DNA of 64,000 nt, taken from positions 35,759-99,758 of the forward strand of contig NZ_SPKJ01000007.1 of assembly GCF_009866965.1 (NCBI RefSeq). The letters are read 5' to 3'. How positions within the stretch are numbered: the first letter of the stretch is position 1; each line of letters begins with the position of its first letter. Made by a program: the position numbers and the translations under genes. This DNA comes from Propylenella binzhouense (GTDB taxonomy: Bacteria > Pseudomonadota > Alphaproteobacteria > Rhizobiales > Afifellaceae). This document shows positions 33,808 through 42,320 of this stretch, piece after piece. A model generated the notes under the pieces. That model was not told where the DNA came from. It searched no databases and was given only the letters and a program-made list of their open reading frames with translations.

Positions 33808-34565
33808 CGCGCCGCACGGCGATCATCACGGGGGCCGGCGCCGGAATTGGCAGGGCGATTGCGCAGACGCTGTCGCGGGCCGGCTACGATATCGGGATCT
33901 TCGATCTTGACCGGTCCGGTGCCGAGGAAACCGCAGCGCTCGTGAGGAGGGAAGGCCGCCTTGTAGAGGCTGCTTACGGCAATGTCGCGTCACGCCAGGA
34001 GGTAGAGGCCGGAGCCGCGCAATTGATAGAGGCGCTCGGCCATGTCGATCTGCTGGTCAACAATGCCGGCATTCTGCGCACGTCGCGCTTCCTCGAGACG
34101 AGCGAAGAGGAATGGCGCAAGGTGTTTTCGGTCAACCTCGATGGTGCGTTCAATTTTTGCCAGACAGTGCTGCCGCATATGGTGAAGCGACAGTCGGGCG
34201 TGGTGGTCAACATGGCCTCGTGGACAGGGAAGAAGGGCGTCCCGAACCATGCCGCCTACAGCGCCAGCAAGTTCGCCATCATTGGATTGACGCAGGTGCT
34301 GGCGGGCGAGATGGCAGAACACGGGATCCGGGTGAACGCCGTCTGCCCGGGCATCATCGTCGATACGAGGATGCGCGAAGAGGCGGAGGCGCTGAATCGC
34401 GCGCAGGGTCTCCCTGATGTGGAGACGCGAGTGAAGACGATTCCGCTGCGCCGCGCAGGCCAGCCAGACGACATCGCGGGCGTCGTCGCCTTCTTGGCTT
34501 CCGACGCTGCGGCCTACATGACCGGCCAAGCGATCAACGTTACCGGCGGCCTGTGGATGAACTGA
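33795..34565 (+). CDS. Short-chain dehydrogenase/reductase (classical SDR)
   Basis: 256-aa classical SDR: cofactor motif TGAGAGIG near 12-19, NNAG near 90, catalytic Ser in NMASWTG, and YSASK with the Tyr/Lys pair. Asp in FDLDRSG suggests NAD preference. In this operon it may oxidise the alcohol released by the hydrolase, or produce the ketone used by the monooxygenase. Last gene of the plus-strand operon; converges with the SDR at 34573 with only 7 bp between stops. Confidence 0.92.
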   Translation: MAGVTRRTAIITGAGAGIGRAIAQTLSRAGYDIGIFDLDRSGAEETAALVRREGRLVEAAYGNVASRQEVEAGAAQLIEALGHVDLLVNNAGILRTSRFLETSEEEWRKVFSVNLDGAFNFCQTVLPHMVKRQSGVVVNMASWTGKKGVPNHAAYSASKFAIIGLTQVLAGEMAEHGIRVNAVCPGIIVDTRMREEAEALNRAQGLPDVETRVKTIPLRRAGQPDDIAGVVAFLASDAAAYMTGQAINVTGGLWMN

Positions 34566-34572
34566 AGCGTGA

Positions 34573-35355
34573 TCAGTCCGGCTGGGTCGCGAAAGCCGAA
34601 TAGGCGGAGTATGCGAGCCAGCCGCAGTCGATCGGCAGTAGCACCCCGGTAATTGAGCGCGCCGCGTCCGAACACAGGAAGAAGATGCCGTCCGCCACCT
34701 CTTCCGGCTCGACGAAGCGGCGCAGCGCGGAACGCTCCACGACCAGCTCCGGATCGCGCTGGCCCTTTGTGATCAGCGAGGCCATCAGGGGCGTCATCGT
34801 ATAGCCCGGGGCGACAGCGTTGACGCGCACGCCCCTGGGGCCGAGTTCGGCAGCCATGATCTCGGTCAGCATCTTCAGCCCTGCCTTGGACGTGGCGTAG
34901 GCGGGCTGGGCCGAAGCGCGGACCGAGCTGATCGAGCAGAGATTGACGATCGCGCCGCCACCCTCATCCGCCATGAGAGACCCGATGGCTCTGCCCATCA
35001 GGACTGCGCCGCGCAGGTTGACGGCCATGATGGCGTCGTAGGCCTGCATCGTCATGTCCGTCAGCCGGACTGCGCCCTGCAGGATGCCCGCTGAATTGAT
35101 CAATGCGTCCAACGGACCGGCCTCGCGGCTCAGCGCCGCCGCGAAGGCGCTCACATCTTCCTCGGAGGAAACGTCGAGGCGGCGGAACTCGCAGGCACGG
35201 CCTTCGTCCGCCAACTGGCGCTCCAGCGCCTCGCCTCCCGGGACGTTCACGTCGGCTATGAGGGTGCGCCAGCCTTCAGCGGCGAACTTGCGAACGCAGG
35301 CGGCACCTATGCCGCTGGCACCGCCGGTTACGACTGCAAGTTTCTGTCTTGTCAC
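34573..35355 (-). CDS. Short-chain dehydrogenase/reductase, second copy
   Basis: 260-aa classical SDR: TGGASGIG near 10-17, NSAG (Asn-Ser variant of NNAG), SISSV with the catalytic Ser, and YATSK. ADVNVPGG carries the Asp for NAD. Only moderately similar to the 33795 SDR. It lies 28 bp downstream of the second Baeyer-Villiger monooxygenase gene on the same strand, mirroring the layout of the facing plus-strand operon. Confidence 0.92.
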   Translation of the reverse strand: MTRQKLAVVTGGASGIGAACVRKFAAEGWRTLIADVNVPGGEALERQLADEGRACEFRRLDVSSEEDVSAFAAALSREAGPLDALINSAGILQGAVRLTDMTMQAYDAIMAVNLRGAVLMGRAIGSLMADEGGGAIVNLCSISSVRASAQPAYATSKAGLKMLTEIMAAELGPRGVRVNAVAPGYTMTPLMASLITKGQRDPELVVERSALRRFVEPEEVADGIFFLCSDAARSITGVLLPIDCGWLAYSAYSAFATQPD

Positions 35356-35383
35356 GGGCAGCCTTTGGTGCGGGACGAGTTCA

Positions 35384-36997
35384 TCAGGCCAACTGGAAGC
35401 CCCTATAGCCCTCGGCAGCTACGGTTTCGCAGATCTGGCTGTATTTTCCGAAGCCGCCGACATAGGGCAGGAACACGCGTGGCTTGCCGGGAATGTTGGC
35501 GCCCATGTACCAGGAGTTGGTCCCGGTGAAGAGCGTCTTGCTCGCCACCTCGCCGACCTCCCGCACCCATGCGTCCTCGGCTTCTTCGGTGGGCTCGATC
35601 CGTTCTGCGCCTCCGGCCCGCATATGATCGATGCAGCGCGCCACCCAGTCGACATGCTGCTCGATTGAGACGACGACGTTTGTGAGGATCGACGGGCTGC
35701 CCGGTCCGGTTATGACGAAGAGATTGGGGAAGCCGGCCATCATCAGCCCGAGATAGCTGCGCGGGCCCCCGTGCCATTTGTCGGCGAGCTTCAGGCCGTC
35801 CCTGCCGCGGATGTCGATCTTCAGCAGGGCGCCGGTCACCGCGTCGTATCCGGTCGCGAAGACGATGGCGTCGAGATCGTAATGGGCTGCCGCCGTGCGG
35901 ATACCGGTTTCGGTGATCTCCTCGATGGGCGCCTGGCGCAGATCGACCAGCGTGACGTTCTCCCGGTTGAACGTCTTATAGTAATCGGTGTCGACGCAGA
36001 TGCGCTTGGTGCCGATCGCGTGGTCGGTCGGCGTCAGCATCTCGGCTACCTTTGGATCCTTTACGATCTCGCGAATCTTCTCGCGTACGAATTCCGCCGC
36101 CAAGTCATTGGCCGACCTGTCGAAGAAAATGTCGTTGAAGCAGTGCGTGAAGTTGGCGCCGCCGGTCGCCCAGCGTCGCTCGTACTCGCGCCGGCGTTCG
36201 TCTTCGTCCACTTCGAAAGTGCCCCGCTGTGCATATTCGTAGAGAATGCCGGAGCGCGAGTTGCGGGCAGCGCGGCGATGCTCCTCGTAGTTTTCCTTCC
36301 ATTCGTTCTGACGCTCGACCGGCAAGGGAGCATTCCAGGCGGGAATGGAGAAGTTTGGGGTGCGCTGGAGGACGAAGAGGTGGTCCGCTTCCGCGGCGAT
36401 CATGGGAATTGCCTGGATGCCGGATGAGCCCGTGCCGATCACGGCAACCCGCTTGCCCCTGAAGGAGACCGGCTGCTTCGGCCAGCGCCCGGTATGAAAC
36501 CATTGCCCGCCAAACCGGTCGAGCCCCTTGATATCGGGCACGCGCGCCGCCGAAAGGCAGCCGGTCGCCATGATGCAGAAGCGAGCCTCGAAAACGTCGC
36601 CACGGTCGGTCTCAACACGCCAGAGGTTCGCCTGCTCGTCATAGATGGCGGCGGTGACGGTGGTCTCGAGGCTTATGTCCCTGCGCATGTCGAAGCGGTC
36701 TGCGACATGGTCCAGATAGCGCTGGATCTCGGGTTGCGAGGCGTAGCGCTCGGTCCATTCCCATTCCTGCTGCAGTTCCTCCGAGAAGGAGAAGGAATAT
36801 TGCAGGCTTTCCACATCGCAGCGCGCGCCGGGATAGCAGTTCCAGAACCAGGTACCGCCAACACCGGCACCGGTCTCAAACACCCGCACGGAAAGGCCGA
36901 GGCCGCGCAGCCTGTAAAGCAGGCAGAGGCCGGCAAAACCCGCGCCGACCACAATGGCATCGACATGTCGTACCGGCGGCTTGCCGCTTCCAGACAT
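35384..36997 (-). CDS. Baeyer-Villiger monooxygenase, copy 2
   Basis: 537-aa class B monooxygenase, clearly paralogous to the one at 29764 along its full length. GAGFAG at the N-terminus, fingerprint FGGQWFHTGRWP, GTGSSG, and YYKTFNRENVTLVD are present; both end with PGKPRVFLPY plus a GYRGF tail. ATG 36997 follows GGGAGGAGAGG directly; an upstream in-frame ATG (37027) lacks support. Heads a two-gene operon with the SDR at 34573. Two BVMOs could act on successive ketones or differ in substrate range. Confidence 0.93.
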   Translation of the reverse strand: MSGSGKPPVRHVDAIVVGAGFAGLCLLYRLRGLGLSVRVFETGAGVGGTWFWNCYPGARCDVESLQYSFSFSEELQQEWEWTERYASQPEIQRYLDHVADRFDMRRDISLETTVTAAIYDEQANLWRVETDRGDVFEARFCIMATGCLSAARVPDIKGLDRFGGQWFHTGRWPKQPVSFRGKRVAVIGTGSSGIQAIPMIAAEADHLFVLQRTPNFSIPAWNAPLPVERQNEWKENYEEHRRAARNSRSGILYEYAQRGTFEVDEDERRREYERRWATGGANFTHCFNDIFFDRSANDLAAEFVREKIREIVKDPKVAEMLTPTDHAIGTKRICVDTDYYKTFNRENVTLVDLRQAPIEEITETGIRTAAAHYDLDAIVFATGYDAVTGALLKIDIRGRDGLKLADKWHGGPRSYLGLMMAGFPNLFVITGPGSPSILTNVVVSIEQHVDWVARCIDHMRAGGAERIEPTEEAEDAWVREVGEVASKTLFTGTNSWYMGANIPGKPRVFLPYVGGFGKYSQICETVAAEGYRGFQLA

Positions 36998-37041
36998 CCT
37001 CTCCTCCCGCGTTGGAACGTGGCGCATTCGATACGCGCAAC

Positions 37042-37095
37042 GAACCGATTAGCATGTTTCCATATCAGCCAGTCAAGCGGAGTACCGATGGGTAT
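37042..37095. promoter_or_regulatory. Triple operator array, 20-bp phase, before BVMO copy 2
   Basis: Three frames at exact 20-bp steps: 37042-37055 GAACCGATTAGCAT (11 of 14), 37062-37075 ATATCAGCCAGTCA (9) and 37082-37095 GTACCGATGGGTAT (12). The array lies 45-100 bp upstream of the minus-strand BVMO. It is similar over its whole length to the region at 38042-38095 upstream of the CMD-family gene. The rest of the gap, to 37226, holds nothing I recognise. Confidence 0.65.
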
Positions 37096-37226
37096 GTCCG
37101 TCTTTTGACGCGGAAGGGATGACGAACGGCGTTCGACGGCCTGGCGTCCGATGATTCGGCAGGGCCCGAACGCCAGTCGCAAGGCAGGCGGGCCGCAGCT
37201 CTTGCGGCCATGCCGGCAGAGAACCC

Positions 37227-38000
37227 TCATCCGCGCTTCTTCAACTCGTCGAGCAGCACTGGAACGCCCATGATGCAGGTGTGCATGCCGAGCGCGGAGA
37301 CGAGTTGATAGACCTCCATGATCTCGTCCTTGGTCGCGCCGCGGTTCAGGGCGTTCTGGATGTCGATGCGCAGACCGGGCTCGTAGAGGGTGGTTGTGGA
37401 CGCGTCGATGGCAATGTGGATGAGCTCCTTCACCTTCGGCTCGAGCCGTCCTGTCTTCCAAGGTACTGTCGCGAGCGCGACATAGGCCGCGAAGAAATCG
37501 GGATCGGACTTGAGCAGCCCGTCCCAGTGCTCGTGCCAATAGCCGCGATGCCTCATATATTCGGCCTTCAGCGCAAGGCGGCGTTCATCCATCGGCGCCT
37601 CGAACTCGGCTGAGCGGCCCGCCTTCCGGAATTCGTCGACCAGCACCGGCATTCCCATGGTGAAGGTGTGCATGCCGAGCACGGAAGCGAGCTGATACAC
37701 TTCCATGATTTCTTCGAGCGTAGCGCCATACGTCATCGCATTCCGCAGATGAACGCGCAGTCCCGGCTCATAAAGATGCGTGGTCGCAATATCGATCGCG
37801 ATATAAACAAGTTCCTTGATTTTCGGCTCGAGCGTGCCCGTCTTCCACGGAACTGACGAGAAATTCAGATAAGCCCTGAAAAAGTCCGGACTAAGCGTCA
37901 GCATGCCATCCCAGAACTCGTTCCAGTAGCCGCGATTGGCAACGAAGTCCCGCTTCAGCTCAAGCTGCTCAGCAGAAAGCTCCGGCTCCGAAGGCTGCAT
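37227..38000 (-). CDS. Double-domain carboxymuconolactone decarboxylase (CMD)-family protein, copy 1
   Basis: 257-aa protein made of two tandem CMD-like domains (about residues 10-125 and 140-255). Each repeat has RGYW, PDFF, VPWKTG, LEPK.KEL, TxLYEPGLR, GAT..EIMEVYQL and LGMH segments. No AhpD-type CxxC is present, so peroxidase activity is unlikely. Family proteins act as decarboxylases or in unknown steps; the role here is unknown. The first-domain half uses visibly more A/T-ending codons than the second half. A paralogue lies at 43159, downstream of the ABC genes. Confidence 0.87.
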   Translation of the reverse strand: MQPSEPELSAEQLELKRDFVANRGYWNEFWDGMLTLSPDFFRAYLNFSSVPWKTGTLEPKIKELVYIAIDIATTHLYEPGLRVHLRNAMTYGATLEEIMEVYQLASVLGMHTFTMGMPVLVDEFRKAGRSAEFEAPMDERRLALKAEYMRHRGYWHEHWDGLLKSDPDFFAAYVALATVPWKTGRLEPKVKELIHIAIDASTTTLYEPGLRIDIQNALNRGATKDEIMEVYQLVSALGMHTCIMGVPVLLDELKKRG

Positions 38001-38041
38001 CGACTATTCCTTTCCGATCGAGGGGCGCGCCATGGCTGCGG

Positions 38042-38151
38042 CGACCGATGAGCATCGAAGCATATTTAAACGTCAATATCGGTACTGACCAGTAGCGTGG
38101 CGGGCTCGCCGGCGCGACGACCCCGTTGACAGGAAGCCTACTCACTGGTAT
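38042..38151. promoter_or_regulatory. Operator array between CMD gene and ABC operon
   Basis: 38042-38055 CGACCGATGAGCAT (10 of 14), 38062-38075 (weak, 7) and 38082-38095 GTACTGACCAGTAG (11) are at 20-bp steps; a further site is at 38138-38151 CTACTCACTGGTAT (11). GGTATT (38147-38152) and AATACC (38170-38175) add an inverted pair. The 250-bp gap serves two divergent units: the CMD-family gene on the minus strand and the ABC importer operon on the plus strand. Confidence 0.6.
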
Positions 38152-38251
38152 TTAAATTATGCTGTTGGTAATACCCCATACGGAAGGGTCCCAACGAGGA
38201 ACAGCGGGCTTGCCCCCTCCGCCAGGGCGGGGGCGCAGGGAGGAGATGTGA

Positions 38252-39496
38252 ATGGCAAGGTGTGCTGACGGGACTCATGCTGCGCGGCGTTTTCTCGCCG
38301 TTGCCGGCGCGGCGCTTTCACTCAGCCTCGGGTTTTCGTCGAGCCAGGCGCTCGCCTTCGAGAGCCCGCAGGACGGGGTCTACGAAGACCGCATCGATTG
38401 GGGCGTCACCGGCGACATGAGCGGGCCGGCCGCGGGATCGCAGCATCCCTGGGTCAAGGGGTTCCAGTCGCGTATGCATCTCGTCAACGAGAAGGGCGGG
38501 ATCAACGGCCGGCAGATCAACGTGCTCGCCGAGGATACGCGCTACGACGCGCCGTCCGAACGCATCGCCTATGAGAAATTTGCCAGCCAGACGCCGGTGC
38601 TCGGGATGTCGGGCATGGGCAATTCCAGCGCGCAGACCGCTCTGGTGCCGATGATCAATCGGCTGAAGGTTCCGGTGGTCGGCACCTACACGACGGCGAA
38701 GGCCTCGGTCGAGCCCACCAACCCGCTCATCTACGGCGGCTTCTGCGGCTTCAAGCAGATGGCGCAGGTCGGCGTTGGCCACTTCGCAAACAGCCTCAAG
38801 CTCGACAAGCCGAAGGTCGCGACCGTCCACCTGGATGTCGCCTCGGGGGTCGAGTTCAACGGCTACATGGACGAGGCGGTGAAGAAGCTCGGCGGCACCA
38901 ACGTCTCGATCCCTATCAAGGTGGTGGCGGCTGACGCGACGCCCCAGGTGCTCGCGCTTCTGGATGCCAAGCCGGACTTTGTCGCCATCCACGGCGTCGC
39001 GACGACCTCGCTGCTGGTGCTGAAGGCCATGCAGCAATACGGCGTCGACGTGCCGAGCTTTGCAATCACCTATTTGGGCACGCCCAGCGTCTATCAAAGC
39101 GTCGGCGAGGCGGCCGGCAAGAACTACCACTTCGTCAGCTGCTTCACGCCGGCCAGCGCCGCCAGCCCGGAAGCCGCGGCGGACCTGATCGCCCAGGCCG
39201 AGAAGGATGGCCACGGCGCGCTCCAGGACGACATCAACTTCGTCGCCGGCTGGGTCGTGGCCGGCCTCGTCGCCGAAGCCATCACCGAAGCCGGGGAGGA
39301 GCCCACCCGCGAAAAGCTCGTCGAGATACTGAACGACGGATTCGAACTGCCGGCGTCCGGCCTGTCCTCCAAGCTCGTCTACACGTCCAAAGACCATGAA
39401 GGCCTGAAGGTGCTTCAGCCCATCGGCTACGATTACGCGACCAAGAAGTTCAAGTCGTTCGGCGACTATGCGGACTTCGAGCAGTACGTGAACTGA
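38252..39496 (+). CDS. ABC transporter substrate-binding protein (LivJ/amide type), system 1
   Basis: 414-aa type I periplasmic binding protein. Signal peptide AARRFLAVAGAALSLSLGF followed by SSSQALA. Family features: WGVTGDMSGPAAGSQHPWVKGF at the mature N-terminus and HLVNEKGGINGRQINVLAED. ATG 38252 is preceded by GGGAGGAGATG. First gene of a complete Liv-type importer (binding protein, two permeases, two ATPases). Despite the family name, ligands range from amino acids to aromatic and alicyclic acids; the context favours the catabolic substrate. Confidence 0.92.
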   Translation: MARCADGTHAARRFLAVAGAALSLSLGFSSSQALAFESPQDGVYEDRIDWGVTGDMSGPAAGSQHPWVKGFQSRMHLVNEKGGINGRQINVLAEDTRYDAPSERIAYEKFASQTPVLGMSGMGNSSAQTALVPMINRLKVPVVGTYTTAKASVEPTNPLIYGGFCGFKQMAQVGVGHFANSLKLDKPKVATVHLDVASGVEFNGYMDEAVKKLGGTNVSIPIKVVAADATPQVLALLDAKPDFVAIHGVATTSLLVLKAMQQYGVDVPSFAITYLGTPSVYQSVGEAAGKNYHFVSCFTPASAASPEAAADLIAQAEKDGHGALQDDINFVAGWVVAGLVAEAITEAGEEPTREKLVEILNDGFELPASGLSSKLVYTSKDHEGLKVLQPIGYDYATKKFKSFGDYADFEQYVN

Positions 39497-39527
39497 CGAC
39501 ACGAAACGGGGCGCGCGAGGACCGTCT

Positions 39528-40394
39528 ATGCTGGTTCAATTTCTTCTCACCGGATTGGCTTTGGGCAGCATATACGGCCTCGTCGCGCTCGGCTTCGCCG
39601 TCATTTACAAGGCGGAGCGCGTCTTCAACTTCGCGCAGGGCATCCTGATGGTCTGCGGCGCCTATCTCGCCTATACGGCGACCACGCAGCTCGGCCTTCC
39701 TTTCCCCGTCGCCGTCATCGTCATTATTGCCGCGGCGGCGCTGCTGGGTATCGTCATCCAGTTCCTGTTCATCCGGCCCTTGAGCGGCCAGCCGCTCCTG
39801 CCGGTGATCATGATCACGATCGCGTTGTCGATCATTCTCAAGGCGCTCATCGAAATCCTCTACGGGGTGCAGCCGAAGCCGCTGGCGACCTCGCTGCCGA
39901 CAGGCGTCCTGATCCTCGGTGACGTGAGGCTTTCGCAGCTCAACCTCACGGCGGCGGTCGTGTCATGGGTTTGCATGGGCGTGTTCTTCGCCTTCTTCCG
40001 CTTCACCAAAGCGGGACTGCTGATGCGCGCCACTGCCGACAGTCATGAGGCGGCAATCCTCTCGGGGGTCAATGTCAACCGGATCAATGCCGGCGCCTGG
40101 GCGATCGGCACCATCCTCGCAGTCATCGGCGGAGTGTTTCTCGGCCAGATTCAGCTTGCCTCTACCGAGCTCGAGCATATCGGCCTGCTCGCATTGCCGG
40201 CGGTCGTCATCGGCGGCCTTCAGAGCATTCCGGGCGCCATTGTCGGCGGCATTCTCGTCGGGGTGATCGAGCAGCTTGCCTCCGGCTACATCTCGCCCAA
40301 GGCGCGCGACGTGTTCATCTATATTCCGCTGCTGATCATGCTGCTCGTCCGTCCCTGGGGACTCTTCGGCAATCGCGAACTGGGGCGCGTGTGA
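39528..40394 (+). CDS. Liv-type ABC transporter permease (LivH), system 1
   Basis: 288-aa inner-membrane permease, about 8 helices. LivH signature at the N-terminus: GLALGSIYGLVALGFAVIYKAERVFNFAQG is split across the first two helices. The EAA-like cytoplasmic segment and IGGLQSIPGAIVGGILVGVIE match the family. The stop overlaps the start of the next permease. Confidence 0.92.
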   Translation: MLVQFLLTGLALGSIYGLVALGFAVIYKAERVFNFAQGILMVCGAYLAYTATTQLGLPFPVAVIVIIAAAALLGIVIQFLFIRPLSGQPLLPVIMITIALSIILKALIEILYGVQPKPLATSLPTGVLILGDVRLSQLNLTAAVVSWVCMGVFFAFFRFTKAGLLMRATADSHEAAILSGVNVNRINAGAWAIGTILAVIGGVFLGQIQLASTELEHIGLLALPAVVIGGLQSIPGAIVGGILVGVIEQLASGYISPKARDVFIYIPLLIMLLVRPWGLFGNRELGRV

Positions 40395-41521
40395 TGACCA
40401 GCGTTTCGACCTCCCGCACCGCGATGCCGATCGACGAGTTCGCTCCTTCCGCGCCCGCGAGACAAAAAGCTGCCGCACGGCCGCTGCGCTGGCTGTGGCT
40501 CGCGGTCGCCGCGGCGGTGCTCGTCTATCTGCCCTTCGTGCTCCACGATCGCGCGATCCTCGGATACCGGTTGAGTAACATCCAGCTGCTCAACGTCGGC
40601 CTGGCGCAGCTCAACCTGACGCTGATCGCCGTTCTTGGCGCGGTGTCGCTCAACTATCTCACCGGCTGTGCCGGGCTGGTCTCGATCGGCCATGCCGCGT
40701 TCTTCGCCGTCGGCGCGATGGCGGCGGCGGCGACTGGAGCGCAGCTCGGCCTGCCGTTCCTCGTGAGCCTCGTCGCCGCTCTGATCGCGGGCGCTGCCGC
40801 CGGCGTGCTCGCAGGCCTGCCGTCGCTGCGCGTACGCGGCCTCTACTTCGTGCTGTCGACCATGGCGCTCCACTTCATCGTGGTTTTCGCCTTCTCCGAA
40901 TACCAGTACGCCGCCTTCGACGTTTTCGGCATCTCCTATCCGCAGCCTGCGATAGGCCCGTTCGCGCTGGACAGCGCGCTGAAATGGTACTTCTTCCTGC
41001 TGCCGATCGTCGTGCTCTGCTGCCTGGCTTGCAACTATTCGCTGAAGCATCGCGAGGGGCGGGCGCTGCTCGCGGTCCGCGACAACGAGCAGGCGGCATC
41101 CTCCAGCGGCATCGACGTGCGTGTCCTGCGTCTCAAGGCGTTCGCATTCAGCTCGGCCATCGCGTCGTTGGCCGGAGCGCTGCAGGCCTATTATCTCACC
41201 ACCGTCTCTACCGAGCTCTACAGCCTGAACCTTGCGATCAGCTTCATCGCCATGATCATCATCGGCGGAATGGGCTCGATCGCCGGCGGCGTGGTGGGTG
41301 CGCTGGTCTGGCTGCTGCTGCCCTCGGTGCTCACCGGGTTTGCCGGCGAACTCGGCGCAGCGGGTGGCGGACTGGCGAAGATTTTCGTCGAACACCGGCC
41401 CCAGGTGGTCAACCTGATCTTCGGGTCGTTGGTCGCGGTGCTTCTCATCTTCGCGCCGGGCGGCATCGTGGGCGCGGCGCGGAAGCTCACCAAGCTGGTC
41501 AGGCCGGGCGCGGAGGCTTGA
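40394..41521 (+). CDS. Liv-type ABC transporter permease (LivM), system 1
   Basis: 375-aa permease with an N-terminal polar extension of about 25 residues. LivM features: LNYLTGCAGLVSIGHAAFFAVGA, RVRGLYFVLSTMALHF, IIIGGMGSIAGGVVGAL. ATG 40394 overlaps the livH stop (TGATG); GTG 40391 is the alternative. Pairs with the 39528 product. Confidence 0.92.
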   Translation: MTSVSTSRTAMPIDEFAPSAPARQKAAARPLRWLWLAVAAAVLVYLPFVLHDRAILGYRLSNIQLLNVGLAQLNLTLIAVLGAVSLNYLTGCAGLVSIGHAAFFAVGAMAAAATGAQLGLPFLVSLVAALIAGAAAGVLAGLPSLRVRGLYFVLSTMALHFIVVFAFSEYQYAAFDVFGISYPQPAIGPFALDSALKWYFFLLPIVVLCCLACNYSLKHREGRALLAVRDNEQAASSSGIDVRVLRLKAFAFSSAIASLAGALQAYYLTTVSTELYSLNLAISFIAMIIIGGMGSIAGGVVGALVWLLLPSVLTGFAGELGAAGGGLAKIFVEHRPQVVNLIFGSLVAVLLIFAPGGIVGAARKLTKLVRPGAEA

Positions 41522-41523
41522 CG

Positions 41524-42312
41524 ATGATGGCGCTCAACGGGACGCCGGCGGCGGACACGCCGCTTCTCGAGGTCCGCACCCTCTCCGTCGCCTACGGCAG
41601 GAAGGCGGTGGCGCTCAACGCCGTCAACCTCACCGTGCCCAAGGCTGGCGTGGTTGCGCTGCTCGGCGCCAACGGGGCCGGCAAGACGACGCTGATCCGC
41701 ACCGTCTCCGGGCTCATCCGGCTCCACAACGGCGCGATCACCGGTGGCGAAGTCTTGCTGGAAGGCAAGTCCATTGCCGGACTGTCGGCGGACCGTATCG
41801 TGCGACTGGGCATGGGCCAGGTCCCGGAAGGGCGGCTGGTGTTCAAGAACCTCACCGTCGAGGAGAATCTGCAGGTCGGCGGCGCCATCCTGCCGCGCGC
41901 GACCTTGGCAGAGCGGCTGGACGCGGTCTACGACCTCTTTCCTCGGCTTGCCGAGCGCAAGGACCAGGCCGCCGGGCTAATGTCGGGCGGCGAGCAGCAG
42001 ATGCTGGCGCTCGGCCGCGCGCTCGCTGCCTCGCCGCGCGTCCTTTTGATTGACGAGCTGTCGCTGGGCCTCGCTCCGCTCATCGTCGGTGCGATCTACC
42101 AGCAGCTGAAGAAGATACGCGAGCATTTCGGCACCGCGCTGCTGATCGTCGAGCAGAATGCGCGCTTGGCGCTCGGCATCTGCGACTACGCCTATGTGCT
42201 GGAGCGCGGCGAGATCGTCCTGGCGGGACCGGCCGAGCTCGTGGCCGCGAGCGAGCGGATGCACGAATCCTATCTCGGCGCGCGCGCCGAGCGGCAGGCT
42301 GCGGCAGGGTGA
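41524..42312 (+). CDS. Liv-type ABC transporter ATP-binding protein (LivF), system 1
   Basis: 262-aa ATPase: Walker A LGANGAGKTTLI near 41-52, signature MSGGEQQMLALGRAL, Walker B RVLLIDELSLGLAPL (Asp-Glu followed by Leu in place of the usual Pro), H-loop LIVEQN. Note DELSLGL where most LivF proteins read DEPSLGL. Starts 2 nt after the livM stop and overlaps livG by 4 nt if GTG 42309 is used there. Confidence 0.92.
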   Translation: MMALNGTPAADTPLLEVRTLSVAYGRKAVALNAVNLTVPKAGVVALLGANGAGKTTLIRTVSGLIRLHNGAITGGEVLLEGKSIAGLSADRIVRLGMGQVPEGRLVFKNLTVEENLQVGGAILPRATLAERLDAVYDLFPRLAERKDQAAGLMSGGEQQMLALGRALAASPRVLLIDELSLGLAPLIVGAIYQQLKKIREHFGTALLIVEQNARLALGICDYAYVLERGEIVLAGPAELVAASERMHESYLGARAERQAAAG

Positions 42313-42320
42313 GGATGACC

